Notes: generated by a model not told the origin, from the letters alone. DNA of 64,000 nt from Clostridium_AM sp964554365 (GCA_964554365.1 CAZKOJ010000001.1:1-64000); one strand, 5' to 3'; positions 1-9,860 are shown, counted from the stretch's first letter. Numbers and translations are program-made.

Positions 1-64
1 TGCCCATAACTTATTACCTTCATATTTAATTTATTATTATAGTAAAAATCAACTAGAACTCCAA

Positions 65-544
65 TTAACATGTGATACAAATACATATTTCTTGTGAATT
101 TATTTGCATAAGATCATTTTCTGTAAGATTTGATAATTTAACCTGCTTTATATTTTTCACTTCATATATTTCATCTTTGTTACCAAACAATATTGACCAT
201 AGTTCAACCTGTTGCGATTTGAGAATGTTTTTATGCAAATATTGAAGAAGCTGTTCTGCATATTTGGGGGTAGACTTATAACCCAGCCAATAAACATATT
301 TCTTTTTTATATGATACTCCAGATTGTATGGTGGATTGTCACACAAACTAATTGTTAACCCCTCCATATCTTTCTCTGATTCACAATAAAGTACTTCTAA
401 ATTTTCATCAAGTTCATCTAAATGTACAGCACTTTTAGATTGAGGATTAAATTGTTTTAACTCCTTTACCGTCATTCTTTTTACATTTGTTAAGTCAACT
501 TCTGGTAGTTGGATATCAGAAGCTATAAAAGTAAACATACTCAT
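65..544 (-). CDS. Hypothetical protein, 159 aa
   Basis: I do not recognise this family. The start is well supported: an A-rich GGGGG ribosome binding site lies about 8 bases before the ATG at 544. The protein is soluble-looking, acidic in its middle third, and has no signal peptide, membrane segment or obvious catalytic motif. It ends in a Cys-containing tail (residues about 150-159, two Cys). It stands alone at the edge of the window, on the same strand as the defence genes but separated from them by a gene-poor stretch, so context says little about its job. Confidence is in the gene being real, not in any function. Confidence 0.6.
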   Translation of the reverse strand: MSMFTFIASDIQLPEVDLTNVKRMTVKELKQFNPQSKSAVHLDELDENLEVLYCESEKDMEGLTISLCDNPPYNLEYHIKKKYVYWLGYKSTPKYAEQLLQYLHKNILKSQQVELWSILFGNKDEIYEVKNIKQVKLSNLTENDLMQINSQEICICITC

Positions 545-868
545 AAATCTTTCCCCCTTTAAGCAGCATTAATATGGATATCACTAAACCGCTATTGCAG
601 TGTTATTCATAACATTATCTTAATTTCCTTGTCTAAAACTTATATTATAAGTATATCAGTTTCTTTTTTGCATATAAATCCTTTAAATGTAAATAATCCT
701 ATATTTAAATGATATGTTTTAATTATGAAAAATACTATGCTGCCTTGACTTATTTTAATCTGATTTCTACCATTTACTATATACACAAATTAATTTTTTA
801 GAGAAGATATGAAAATAACCACCGACTGATAATAAATCGATGGTTTCCCTATTTTCTATATGACTACA
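545..868. other. Gene-poor AT-rich stretch
   Basis: I see no ORF with a ribosome binding site, no strong hairpin and no recognisable protein fragment here. It presumably holds the promoter of the 159-aa gene. Confidence 0.5.
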
Positions 869-970
869 TTAAATTTTTTCTTTTAATACTTCTTTTAGTA
901 GCTCTACTGCACTTTCTTCCTCTGGATTGTTAATATCCAATTCTCCACGAAAAGCTTTAGCTAAAATAAT
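869..970 (-). pseudogene. C-terminal remnant of a type I restriction specificity subunit (HsdS)
   Basis: Reading the minus strand from 970 gives 33 codons that begin IILAKAFRGEL and continue with an acidic stretch and SAVELLKEVL before a TAA stop at 869. The ILAKAFRGEL motif followed by (E)ESA.ELL is the characteristic C-terminal end of type I HsdS proteins. An in-frame TAA lies immediately upstream (971-973), so nothing longer survives. No hsdM or hsdR is in the window. It is a scar of a lost or moved restriction-modification locus at the margin of the present defence island. Confidence 0.75.
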
Positions 971-1016
971 TTATTCCACTACTTACATTTTTTAGTAATA
1001 CGTAGATACTTTCTTA

Positions 1017-1854
1017 TCATACAAAATATAATTTTATTTCTTTAACTAACCTATTAAGTTCATCTACATCTATATTAACTTCTTTCATAAGAATTTCTAT
1101 TTTCTTATCTTGTTCCTTAAGTGCAGTGTAAACAACATCCTTTAAACTGTGCTGATCCACCTCTGTGTCTTCTTTGGAAATCTCTTCCAATAAGCTTCTT
1201 CGAGATAATTCCAATTTTATTAGTTCTATAATTGTATTTTCTTCAATATGATATCCAATTAGAATAAGTGCAATTTTTATCTTAGTTGTAGTGTATATAT
1301 TGTAAAGTGTTCTATACATATGAATTCCTGAAATTCCTATAGTTTCTTTAATAACCTTATCTTTTTCAACCAGAAAACTTTCTAAGTCTTTTGCGGCAAA
1401 TAACTCTGACAAATCCTTATTAATAGTTTGCATAGCTTCATCTAAATCTTTTAGATTTTGAGCTTCTTCTAATCTATGTAATAGACTATTTAAATATGTT
1501 TTAAAATCTAAATACTTACTCAAATTAACTTCTTCTGAGAAACCTATTTTGCTATTTAGTTTAATCAACTTAGTTTTTTTAGCACTCGCTTCAATAATGC
1601 CATATTTGTATAAGTTTTTATAATCATCAAATCCTATCGTATAAATAAAATTATATTTTTCATTTATGCAATTTATAAAGATTTCCTTATTACTAATTGT
1701 AATTTTTTCTGGCATACCTTGTTTTCTATCTTTTAATCTCTGAAAAAGTGTAGATATTTCATTGAAAATATCTTCAATCTTTAAGCTCTGTAAATGCTAA
1801 ATCCACATCTAGTAAATTTACTACTTCCTTTTTTAATTTGTTGTCATATATCAT
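1017..1854 (-). pseudogene. Unknown gene with a 5' frameshift (about 278 aa if restored)
   Basis: The longest open frame starts at 1715 with no good ribosome binding site. A much better start is the ATG at 1854, which has GGAGGGC at 1861-1867 and 7-base spacing. It reads MIYDNKLKKEV and about 15 further codons, then hits TGA near 1780. Removing one base in the AAAG run near 1785 joins this frame to the long one through IEDIFNEISTLF. The restored protein is mostly helical and Lys/Glu-rich, with coiled-coil-like stretches around residues 110-140 and 215-278 and no motif I can name. Either the gene is recently inactivated, it uses a frameshift, or there is a one-base sequence error. It lies just downstream of jetD on the same strand but 185 bp away, so membership of the Wadjet operon is unproven. 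Confidence 0.6.
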
Positions 1855-2039
1855 TTTTTCGCCCTCCAAGTAAATCCCAATTTTTATATACATTTAAATT
1901 ATTAACTTATATTTTTTATAAACAAAATATATATCGATAAATTCTTTGTTATCATTTATATGTAATTTTATAATTTAAATATACTTGATATTTTATCTTC
2001 CAACAAATACCTCTATATATCATTTCATAATTATAGTAT

Positions 2040-3332
2040 TTAAGGCAATTTTCCTTCTATCTTACCATAATATAAAAGTAATTCTTCCTGCTCCATTACT
2101 ATTCCTTCTTTTATCATATCTACTACATCTGGAAATTCATTTCTAAATTCCTCTTTTTCTAAATCTATGTGTCTAGCTCCTTTGAAACTCCCTTTTGTCA
2201 TGCTTAACTCTTTTTTGCTCATTAACACAGGACTACACTCAGCACCAATGCTTCTCACATACTTAATAATATCTAATGTTAAATCCAATCCATCTTCATC
2301 TAAATCACTCCATACATAAACAGGTACTTGCTTATACTTTAGTATTTTTTTCAGGAACCTTCGTTTTGAATATGACAAGTATCCTTCCCCAAACATTATT
2401 AATATAGAAGATTCTTTATAATATTTCCTCTTAAGAAGTGATATAAATACAGCTGAGTTTTCAATAATAAAAATGCCTTTTATATTTGCTTCAATAATAT
2501 TCAAACTTTTTATGGTATCATCTGTAATAACTACTGGATAGCCACAAATTCCCAGAAGTTTTTTACCATGAAGCTCTCCAGTAATGTTTCCATAAAAATA
2601 CGTGCTCTCAGGCATTATACTTAAGTGAAGCTTAGTTAAGGATTCCCCTGATACCATAGAAATCTCTTTTTTGTATCTATCCAGCACTTTGCTGTTACCC
2701 CAAATTTGCACTGAAATTTCTCTCAATGTTTTATAAACTCCTTGTTCCTGGAGCACTACAGAATGTGCTAAAGTCATTGATACTGATTTGAAAGTAATCC
2801 ATGCTTTTGCTTTAACTATTATGTTATCCACTTTATCTGTGAGAATACCTTCCTGCATGCATTTTTCTAGATGCTTAACAAGATGGTGTCTTGAATTCCC
2901 AACAATGTTAAGTATATTTCTTCTTAATTCCTCTAGCTTAAAATTAATATTATCAATATTATTTTTGTTTAGCTGCTCCTCTGCTCGTGGATCAATACAA
3001 ACCTTCTGTATACTAAAGTAATTGCCTTTTCTCGGATTGTCATTTCTGTATATGATTTGAATTATCCCATCATTTTTAAGTATTTCCAAAGCATCTTCTA
3101 TATCTTTTCTTTTACATTTATTTACAAGTCTTTTTACAATAGTATCAAACTTAGTAGGATTTTTTTGAACGAATTTAATAATTTCGTTCATTATATTATT
3201 TAATCCATGGGGTTTACCTAATGTTTTTTCAATACCTATAAAATTTACTCCTGAGTGAATTTCTTCTACCGGAAATGTCACACCTTTTATATAGCGTTTC
3301 TCTATTTTTATAAATGTATCCAAGCTATCCAA
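2040..3332 (-). CDS. jetD: Wadjet nuclease subunit JetD (Toprim-type)
   Basis: This is the last gene of a four-gene Wadjet operon. In this family JetD is the nuclease that cuts circular plasmid DNA after the JetABC SMC motor has extruded it. The C-terminal half shows a Toprim-like fold: an acidic ENSAVF motif (E291), the FGEGYLS strand-turn near 314-320, and the metal-binding SDLDEDG motif with D343 and D345. The N-terminal 150 residues look like the winged-helix and arm region of DUF3322/DUF2220 proteins. It overlaps jetC by 8 bases. The TTG start at 3332 has little space from the nearest GAGAG; a second TTG at 3323 is an alternative. Length of 430 aa is normal for the family. All acidic catalytic residues I can place are present, so it looks functional. 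Confidence 0.85.
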   Translation of the reverse strand: MDSLDTFIKIEKRYIKGVTFPVEEIHSGVNFIGIEKTLGKPHGLNNIMNEIIKFVQKNPTKFDTIVKRLVNKCKRKDIEDALEILKNDGIIQIIYRNDNPRKGNYFSIQKVCIDPRAEEQLNKNNIDNINFKLEELRRNILNIVGNSRHHLVKHLEKCMQEGILTDKVDNIIVKAKAWITFKSVSMTLAHSVVLQEQGVYKTLREISVQIWGNSKVLDRYKKEISMVSGESLTKLHLSIMPESTYFYGNITGELHGKKLLGICGYPVVITDDTIKSLNIIEANIKGIFIIENSAVFISLLKRKYYKESSILIMFGEGYLSYSKRRFLKKILKYKQVPVYVWSDLDEDGLDLTLDIIKYVRSIGAECSPVLMSKKELSMTKGSFKGARHIDLEKEEFRNEFPDVVDMIKEGIVMEQEELLLYYGKIEGKLP

Positions 3333-6204
3333 CTCTCATTCTCTTAAAAATCATTGGTGGTGCAAATTCCTCATTAGGCTGACATACGCTTACCGAAAAA
3401 CAGTGATTTATCCAATCAATTTGCCTTAAAGATTCTCCATGTTGATGTGTGATAAAATATTGAACATCTGTAAGCTGCAGCAAAGCTCCTACCTCATTAC
3501 CACGGCTATCATCCAATCTTGATTTAGGTTCATCAAGAAACATTATTGGTACATTACCCCCTTCCTTTCTATCGTTAACAGCTGCCAATAATAACATAAG
3601 ACTTGTACATGCCTTTTGCCCTGAGGACAATTCTGGACCATCAATTAGTGTAGGACTTTTTCCATCAAAACCAATGTATAAATAAAGCTCCCAATATTCT
3701 GGATCTTCTCCTTTCTCTTCAAGACGTCCTCTTGCTGTAGCTTTAAGTAATTCTGCAAGCTTTTGAAACTCTTCTACATAATCTTTTATAGTTACTTTTA
3801 TGTGATGTCTTAATTCATTTAAAGAAGTAATACATTCTTCATTCCACTCATACCTTTTTTCTCTAAGCTCTTTAATATTTTCACTCATTTCATCTACTCT
3901 ATTTTTCTGCGCATTAAGCAAGGTTATTATTTTCTCATTTAACTCTGGGTACTGCTCTTTAAATTCATCAATCTTTTTTCTCAACATATTGCATTGTATT
4001 ATTAAATCTGAGGATTTATATACCTCTCCATTTTCATTTCTATAAGAAGGAGCTTTTATATCTTCCTTAATAAAGCATATATCATCATCATTTAATCCTT
4101 TAATATGCAAAATACTAATTATGCTATTAAATTCCTCTTTATTGTCTGATATATCTTTATTCAATTTTTCTATTTCATTTTTAAGTATTTTCATTTGTTG
4201 TTCTATATTACCAGCTTCACTGATATTTTGTGTAAGCTCTACATTCTTTAATTTATCATTTTTATGCTGATTTTCTTGTTCTGATAATACATTATCACGT
4301 TTCATCTTCAATGCATCCTGTTCAGTTTCTAACCCGATTTTTTGCCTATTCAACTCTACAAGTTCATTCTGATATTTACTCAAATTTTTTAGTTCATTAA
4401 TATCTTCTATTAATTCATTTAATTCTTTCTCATCTTTACTTAAATCTTCAGCCTTAGTCTTTAGAGTCTTAACAAGCTCTTTTTGTTTTATAAGCTCCTC
4501 TTCTACTTCTTCTTTTTCGGTTTTAATAGCAAGTTTACCACAGCATAATGTATCACATCTTCTAAATATTGCTCCATCATTATCTTGCAGTAATCCTTCT
4601 TTAGTTATACTAACTATGCTTCGCTTTTGAAGCTCATGGCCCTCTTCCACAGTTTCCACTAAAAATACCTCATCAAGTCCTTTTAAGTATCCTGCTATTT
4701 TATCTGGACAAGAAATTTCTATAACCTGACTTATTGAAAGTAAATTATTACTGGATTTTTTATCTTTTTTCACATATGCCTTTGGAGTGCACACTCTAGC
4801 AGTATACTTCAATTTTTCCTGAAGTTTTTTAGCCTCAATGTATTCTTTTTGGCCAGTTACAATTACTCTAAAACGATTATTTCCTAGATAGGCTTCTACA
4901 GCTTTTTGCCATTCTTTAAATTCTGGTTTTACACTTATTGCATCAGCAAGAATTAAATGTTCAATATTAGCAGACTTTAATCCTACTAAGAAATTCTGCA
5001 CATAATTTGGATATAAAGGTCTATTATTTATTAAATCCTCATACTTCATTTCAAGTTCTTTTAATAGATTCTTTGCTTTAGTAAATTCATATTCACTATC
5101 TCTTCTATGGTTTTGTACTTTACTAAATTTTTCTCCTAGCTCAATCGGGTCTTTCTTCTCAATTGCACATAATTTATCTACCTTTTTACCAATCACATCA
5201 AGTCCAGAATTTACTTGCATCAATTCAGGATTTAATTCATCTATCTTCTCATTACATTGTTCATATTCTCTTTTAGATTCTTCTATTTTTAAAGAAATAG
5301 CTTCTATCTCAGCATATAGATTTTCACACTTAAGATTTATTTGAATTAACTTTTCGCTTTTTTCTTTTATGTTTTTTTCTTTTTCAATAATATTATTTTC
5401 TAAAGTTTCAATGAAATTAGTCTTTTCAAAGTATTCAAGCTTCTTAGCTTTTAAACTATTGATTTCTAGGTGCTTTTCATTATAACGGTATTTATTGTAT
5501 TGATTTACTTTATCTTGATAATCCAAAAATCTCAACTGCGCATCTTGAAGCTCCTTTTCAGTTCTCTCACATTCAATTTCAAGTCCAGCTAATGTTTGTT
5601 TAGCAGAACAATATTTCTCCTGTATTTCTTTCATACCTTTTAATTGAAATATTCTTTTAAAAAGTTCATTAGGGCTCAATTTTACCATGTCTCTTATAGA
5701 CTCTGGATTCATTGCCATAAGCTTTCTAAAAGCAGTTGTAATACCAAGGCAATCTTCTAAAACCTTCTTATATTCTTCCTGTGTCTTCAATTTTTGTTTA
5801 TAAGCTTTGTAATTATTAGCAAGATCAAATAAATTAGTAAATTCGCCATCAAAGACATAATATTCTTTGCTCCATCTACCCTCACTATTTTTGTAAACCC
5901 TGCAGCATACAACCACCAAATCTTCAAAATATCCGTATCTTTCAAAAGCTCTTATCCCGTCTTTTTCCATATTAAAAAATGCTACTCTTACAATTGACCA
6001 ATTACTTTTTGGATGAACATAATTTTCTACTTTTCTTTTGCTTTCAAAAGTTGTATCACCAAGAACTACCCTCAAGCCATCCCAAATTGTAGTTTTACCA
6101 TGGCCTGAAGGTCCCACAAAAGCATTAACCTTCTCGCTAGCTGGATAAGGTTTTAAAGTAGTAGGTAAATATCCCCAATATGCAGTCATAAAATCCTTAA
6201 TCAT
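3325..6204 (-). CDS. jetC: Wadjet SMC-like ATPase JetC (MukB-like motor)
   Basis: This 959-aa SMC-family ATPase is expected to dimerise, bind the JetA kleisin and JetB, and extrude DNA loops to sense small circular DNA. The Walker A motif GPSGHGKTT is at residues 31-39. Two long Lys/Glu-rich coiled coils (about 200-370 and 560-820) flank a hinge region (about 390-520). The ABC signature LSSGQ is near 859 and Walker B IMFLDEP near 887-893, followed by a THQHGES switch-like histidine motif. The start is supported by an AGGTAAAGGAAG site. It overlaps jetB by 8 bases and jetD by 8 bases, which points to translational coupling and fixed stoichiometry. The head motifs are intact, so the motor should be active. 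Confidence 0.9.
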   Translation of the reverse strand: MIKDFMTAYWGYLPTTLKPYPASEKVNAFVGPSGHGKTTIWDGLRVVLGDTTFESKRKVENYVHPKSNWSIVRVAFFNMEKDGIRAFERYGYFEDLVVVCCRVYKNSEGRWSKEYYVFDGEFTNLFDLANNYKAYKQKLKTQEEYKKVLEDCLGITTAFRKLMAMNPESIRDMVKLSPNELFKRIFQLKGMKEIQEKYCSAKQTLAGLEIECERTEKELQDAQLRFLDYQDKVNQYNKYRYNEKHLEINSLKAKKLEYFEKTNFIETLENNIIEKEKNIKEKSEKLIQINLKCENLYAEIEAISLKIEESKREYEQCNEKIDELNPELMQVNSGLDVIGKKVDKLCAIEKKDPIELGEKFSKVQNHRRDSEYEFTKAKNLLKELEMKYEDLINNRPLYPNYVQNFLVGLKSANIEHLILADAISVKPEFKEWQKAVEAYLGNNRFRVIVTGQKEYIEAKKLQEKLKYTARVCTPKAYVKKDKKSSNNLLSISQVIEISCPDKIAGYLKGLDEVFLVETVEEGHELQKRSIVSITKEGLLQDNDGAIFRRCDTLCCGKLAIKTEKEEVEEELIKQKELVKTLKTKAEDLSKDEKELNELIEDINELKNLSKYQNELVELNRQKIGLETEQDALKMKRDNVLSEQENQHKNDKLKNVELTQNISEAGNIEQQMKILKNEIEKLNKDISDNKEEFNSIISILHIKGLNDDDICFIKEDIKAPSYRNENGEVYKSSDLIIQCNMLRKKIDEFKEQYPELNEKIITLLNAQKNRVDEMSENIKELREKRYEWNEECITSLNELRHHIKVTIKDYVEEFQKLAELLKATARGRLEEKGEDPEYWELYLYIGFDGKSPTLIDGPELSSGQKACTSLMLLLAAVNDRKEGGNVPIMFLDEPKSRLDDSRGNEVGALLQLTDVQYFITHQHGESLRQIDWINHCFSVSVCQPNEEFAPPMIFKRMRVG

Positions 6205-6820
6205 TTTCTTCCTTTACCTCATTTCTATCATCATTTGAGTTCTCCTCAGCTAACTTTTTAAACTTCTCCGATAAACCTAACAGTATAGCTTCCTGTACCT
6301 CATCCATCATTTCATTATGTATCATGTAAAGCGACGGCCCTGGAAAATATTTGCCATTACTTTCAATTACAAAATAAAGCCTTGCTAGCAACCTTAATAA
6401 TGATTGTATTACTCCTTTAGAACTTGTTTTCCTTTTCTGAAAAAGTGTACCATAATTTAAGCTAATTTCATTTAAGGTTATATATAACTCTTCACTCCAA
6501 TCAACTATACCTGCTTTTTTAGGAAATAATAGCTTTGTATATAATATAAATATTAAAGCTAAATGTCTCCTAGTTATTCCTCTGTAATACTTTGAAAACT
6601 TTTCAAAAGCGTCATGATTAAATTCTTTTTTTAATCTTATAATATACCAATCACAATAAGGATAATTTATTAATTCATAGCCCATAACAGCTAATGCATT
6701 TTGCACATCTCTGTATAGAATTGAATTTCTTTCAAAATAACCAGCGTCTTTTTTAGAAATCCATCCATAATGAAATAGAGAACAAATTCTCTGTACTTCA
6801 CTACTAACAACACATTCCAT
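6197..6820 (-). CDS. jetB: Wadjet subunit JetB (MukE-like, DUF4194-type)
   Basis: This 207-aa protein sits between the kleisin-like JetA and the SMC ATPase JetC, where Wadjet systems carry the MukE-like winged-helix subunit. It is rich in helices, has no catalytic motif, and ends in a highly acidic tail (EENSNDD to KEEND). Its ribosome binding site GAGGAGGG lies inside the last codons of jetA, and its ATG touches the jetA stop. The identification rests on operon position, size and general resemblance to DUF4194 proteins rather than on a sharp motif. Confidence 0.8.
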   Translation of the reverse strand: MECVVSSEVQRICSLFHYGWISKKDAGYFERNSILYRDVQNALAVMGYELINYPYCDWYIIRLKKEFNHDAFEKFSKYYRGITRRHLALIFILYTKLLFPKKAGIVDWSEELYITLNEISLNYGTLFQKRKTSSKGVIQSLLRLLARLYFVIESNGKYFPGPSLYMIHNEMMDEVQEAILLGLSEKFKKLAEENSNDDRNEVKEEND

Positions 6821-8079
6821 TAAATTTCCCTCCTCTTAATTATAGTTTCAGTTATCTTTTCAACGGGCCCTTCAGTTAAGTCTTTTACATTATCTTTTAT
6901 ATCTAATTGAAAAATATCAGACTTATCTGTATATTTATTTGTATTTGAAGATAGCTTAATCATTTGACCGGTTTTATACATTGCTGTACCAAAACTATCA
7001 CTTGATTTAAATACTACCTGTTCAATTGGTGCTTCTCTCTTATCTACCATATTAAACAATAATTCTTGATAAAATACATCCATAGGATCATCTACTTTTT
7101 CAATAACTGTAACCTCTTCAACAAATTCTACTTGGGGAGGAGGTGGTGTAGCTATCATGTAATTAGGCTGTGAATTAATAAATGCCTCTGTTTTAGTTAT
7201 AACTGTCTCCTCCCACAATTGGTTAACAATTTTAGGTGAAGCAAACTTATTTAAAATCATCTCTGCCATAATCTCTAAATTTGCAGAAGCTAAAAAATCA
7301 TCTATCATTTCAAGAGATATATAATCAGCCATTGCAGATTTGGTATTACTTAAAATATCACTTACCCCAACTTGAAGAATTCTTGAAATAACATCTATAA
7401 TCCCACTCATAGCATAATGAGCCTCATGTCGCTTCTCAAACCTTGAAAAAATACTACTTTCTCTTTTTCTTAATAATTTCTTTAAATCTTGTATATTATT
7501 TTTAATCTTTGCAGATTGCTTGATTATTTCAACTATTTCTCTTTGATTTCTTTTTTGAAGTATTCTCTCCATTTTATCTTGAAACTTCCGAAGCTCCCCA
7601 ATAATAGCTATATGGTATGCCATATCCTTTTCTTCATCTGAAAGATTGTAGTATTCTATAATTTCGCTTTCAGCATTTATTAATGAAAAACTGTCCGCTT
7701 CAGACATTTCTCCACGAATTAGAGAAGTAAATAGAAATTTAACAAAACTTTTAACCCTATCAGGCATTTCAAAATCTATACCATTAAACTTAATCCATTC
7801 TTTTCTACACAAATGATCTACTACCTTTTTTCTATTATACTCAGACATATAACTTAGTATATTATAAAGCTCGTCCTTACTGAAAATACCAAAACTTTTT
7901 ATAATAGTTAGACTAGAAGCTAAGATTAAGGTTATTACTTCTTTGTCTTTTATAGTAAAGACATCAAATAGTTCATAGTATTGTTCAATTTTTTTAGCTG
8001 CTTCAATATCTGGATGATTCAGATCATAACAAAACTCATTATTTCTATTTGATATATAATCACGGCCTTGAGTTTCCAA
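6820..8079 (-). CDS. jetA: Wadjet kleisin-like subunit JetA
   Basis: This is the first gene of the Wadjet operon, the MukF/kleisin-like subunit that bridges the SMC heads. It is helical, with winged-helix-like segments in the first 130 residues, an RKRESSIFSRFEKRHEAHYA stretch near 220, and a Pro-rich linker (TPPPPQVEFVEEV) near 320 before a basic C-terminal tail. The domain pattern recalls JetA of the DUF5716 kind (Wadjet type III in the published scheme), but I cannot confirm the subtype by eye. The open frame extends to a TTG at 8100 without an upstream Shine-Dalgarno. The GGGGG site inside that extension fits a TTG at 8079 better, so I chose 8079. Note that this puts about 11 bases between the site and the start, which is long. 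Confidence 0.75.
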   Translation of the reverse strand: METQGRDYISNRNNEFCYDLNHPDIEAAKKIEQYYELFDVFTIKDKEVITLILASSLTIIKSFGIFSKDELYNILSYMSEYNRKKVVDHLCRKEWIKFNGIDFEMPDRVKSFVKFLFTSLIRGEMSEADSFSLINAESEIIEYYNLSDEEKDMAYHIAIIGELRKFQDKMERILQKRNQREIVEIIKQSAKIKNNIQDLKKLLRKRESSIFSRFEKRHEAHYAMSGIIDVISRILQVGVSDILSNTKSAMADYISLEMIDDFLASANLEIMAEMILNKFASPKIVNQLWEETVITKTEAFINSQPNYMIATPPPPQVEFVEEVTVIEKVDDPMDVFYQELLFNMVDKREAPIEQVVFKSSDSFGTAMYKTGQMIKLSSNTNKYTDKSDIFQLDIKDNVKDLTEGPVEKITETIIKRREI

Positions 8080-8160
8080 AATATTAAATACCCCCTTCAA
8101 AATTCAAATTACGCCTATTGGTGATTATTACCAAATACAAATTTTATATACTAAATATAT

Positions 8161-8191
8161 AAAAAGAAGTGAAATTCCTCCACTTCTTTTT
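8161..8191 (-). terminator. Intrinsic terminator, probably bidirectional
   Basis: An 11-bp perfect stem (AAAAAGAAGTG / CACTTCTTTTT) with a 9-base loop. On the minus strand it follows the 205-aa gene and precedes jetA, so it would separate that gene from the Wadjet operon and implies a Wadjet promoter in about 8101-8160. Confidence 0.75.
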
Positions 8192-8236
8192 ACAGACTTA
8201 CTATAACCTTTATTTATATATTACACTAACGTTATT

Positions 8237-8854
8237 TTAAGCGACCTTATAACTATTTTGTAAACTTAATTGTTTATTTATTAACTTTATTTCTTCTCCA
8301 ACATCATCAAACTTAATCCATAGATCAGCACAATATCTTCCTAAAATATGTGCTAAAGTGTTATAAGGAACATGGAGTCTCTCATCACCACATCTGCCGT
8401 TATCCCAAGATTTGTTACCTTTTTCGTAATATTGCAGCAAGGCTTCAATAAAATCAACATTATAAATTTGCTTTCTACCATTATAAATACAACTTTCCAT
8501 AGCCATATCCAGAATTCCCGTATTTGTTTGAATTTCTCTCTTTTCTTTTGTTGAATAAAACCTAAAGTCATCTAAATAATGATCTAAATCATCCAAACAA
8601 TCAACATGTTCCTTCCTTAACCTGTAAATGGCCAATTCAGCATTAAGATTATTTTTTACAAACAAATTTTTAAACATGTCTGTATTGCTTATAAGAAAAC
8701 TTAAGTATACATATTCCGTAACAGGATTATCACACTTATTTGCAAAGATCTCAGAATCCTTTATAAATTTTTTTGATTCCTCCGATAATTCTATGCCAAA
8801 TAAACTGATATAATTTTCTAAGTCTTTTATTACTTCTATAATATGTATATCCAT
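8237..8854 (-). CDS. Unknown 205-aa protein, possible Clp-N-like repeat
   Basis: The ATG at 8854 has a GGTAAGGAG site at good spacing, so the gene is real. I do not recognise the family with confidence. Two stretches resemble the two repeats of a Clp ATPase N-domain: about residues 28-82 (FIKDSEIFAN then a YLSFLISN helix and a second helix ending YRLRKEH), and about 110-145 (TNTGILDMAMESC then YNVDFIEALLQYY). No AAA+ module follows. It lies between Wadjet and the BREX side of the island, with its own terminator, so it may be an independent accessory or defence gene. Alternative: any small all-helical protein; the Clp-N resemblance is weak. Confidence 0.5.
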   Translation of the reverse strand: MDIHIIEVIKDLENYISLFGIELSEESKKFIKDSEIFANKCDNPVTEYVYLSFLISNTDMFKNLFVKNNLNAELAIYRLRKEHVDCLDDLDHYLDDFRFYSTKEKREIQTNTGILDMAMESCIYNGRKQIYNVDFIEALLQYYEKGNKSWDNGRCGDERLHVPYNTLAHILGRYCADLWIKFDDVGEEIKLINKQLSLQNSYKVA

Positions 8855-8968
8855 ATTACCAACTCCTTACCATATTTATATCTGTATTTTGGACAAGCTT
8901 CGGAATTTTATACATATTACAGAAAATTTATTGTGAATTTTTAACTTTTATCTAAAAGCTCTAATTGC

Positions 8969-9020
8969 AAAAGACTGCATTCAAAATAAACTTTGAATTT
9001 AATTTGGATGCAGCCTTTTT
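8969..9020. terminator. Long hairpin with flanking A/T runs
   Basis: AAAAGACTGCATTCAAA pairs with TTTGGATGCAGCCTTTTT across an 18-base AT-rich loop, with two G-U pairs. The T-run is better on the plus strand, but the only genes leading into it are the decayed minus-strand ORFs upstream. It is probably a bidirectional terminator. Confidence 0.6.
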
Positions 9021-9085
9021 ATCTATTATGAAATCGAATCTTATTATATCAGAATATATAATTCTTAAAGTACAGAATATATTTC

Positions 9086-9511
9086 TCAAGCTGATTTCTC
9101 ATTTACTGAAAATATCTTATTTAACTTCTTTGTGGTCTTTTCATAAATTTCGTCTTCACTAAGTAAATCTAATATATAAGTACCGCCTAATATATTAAAA
9201 TATTTAATTAGTTCATTTTGTTCTTGTCTCTTAAGACTCACTTGAGGGTCCTTCATCTTATCCACTGTCCAACGATATTGCATGTATGTCCAAAATTTAT
9301 CATGAGCTAAGCCAGCCCATATCATCAGTTGCTTGTGTTTCTGTTAAAAACTTTAAGTTCAAATAAATCCTTTATGAATTATCTCTTTTAACTTATCTCT
9401 CAATTCATATTTTATAAGTTTAAACATTCTAGCTTCTTTATTATATTTGGAAGATATTCTTTATTTTTCATAATTGATCATAACATCTATAAATAATCCT
9501 TTTAAATCCAT
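9086..9511 (-). pseudogene. Decayed gene, several frames
   Basis: An ATG at 9511 with a GAGGCG site reads MDLKGLFIDVMINYEK and stops. Downstream, another frame reads KYNKEARMFKLIKYELRDKL, and the 79-aa frame starting at 9325 reads MIWAGLAHDKFWTYMQYRW and runs to a stop at 9086. Each piece looks protein-like (charged helices, Trp/Tyr-rich segment), but no single frame spans them and the 9325 start has no ribosome binding site. I read this as one gene broken by several indels. The family is not recognised. It lies in the 2-kb scar between the Wadjet and BREX systems. Confidence 0.45.
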
Positions 9512-9527
9512 AAAACGCCTCTAACTT

Positions 9528-9860
9528 CTAGCCCTGTTCTTTACTAGCACTATCACTTACACTCTTTGATAATTCTTTTAAATCCTCTGTAAGCTCTATG
9601 TACATAAGTTCAAAACCATCTAAGAACCCTTTTGTTTTTTCTTCAATAATTCTAAAAAATTCTTCATTGGTAAAGGCTAATATTTTTCTTCTAGCATTAG
9701 TTAAATTCATCATATAACAACACTTGTAAATAGTATTTATTTTTCCTATTGGCAATTTTCCGCTCTTTGAATATCCACTACTAGTAGAAATTGAAAGTAC
9801 AATACTTTCATTGACGTGATATACTAAAGTTGTAACAAAGATTTTAATATGAATTTCCAA
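9528..9860 (-). pseudogene. Probable C-terminal gene fragment (110 codons)
   Basis: The frame opens at a TTG (9860) with no ribosome binding site. It continues upstream in frame for a few codons (KVIIAENTV) until a TAA, so the N-terminus is missing. The remaining piece is beta-rich at first (EIHIKIFVTTLVYHV) and then helical (NLTNARRKILAFTNEEFF). I do not recognise it. Together with the neighbouring broken ORF it marks a decayed locus immediately downstream of the BREX operon. Confidence 0.4.
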
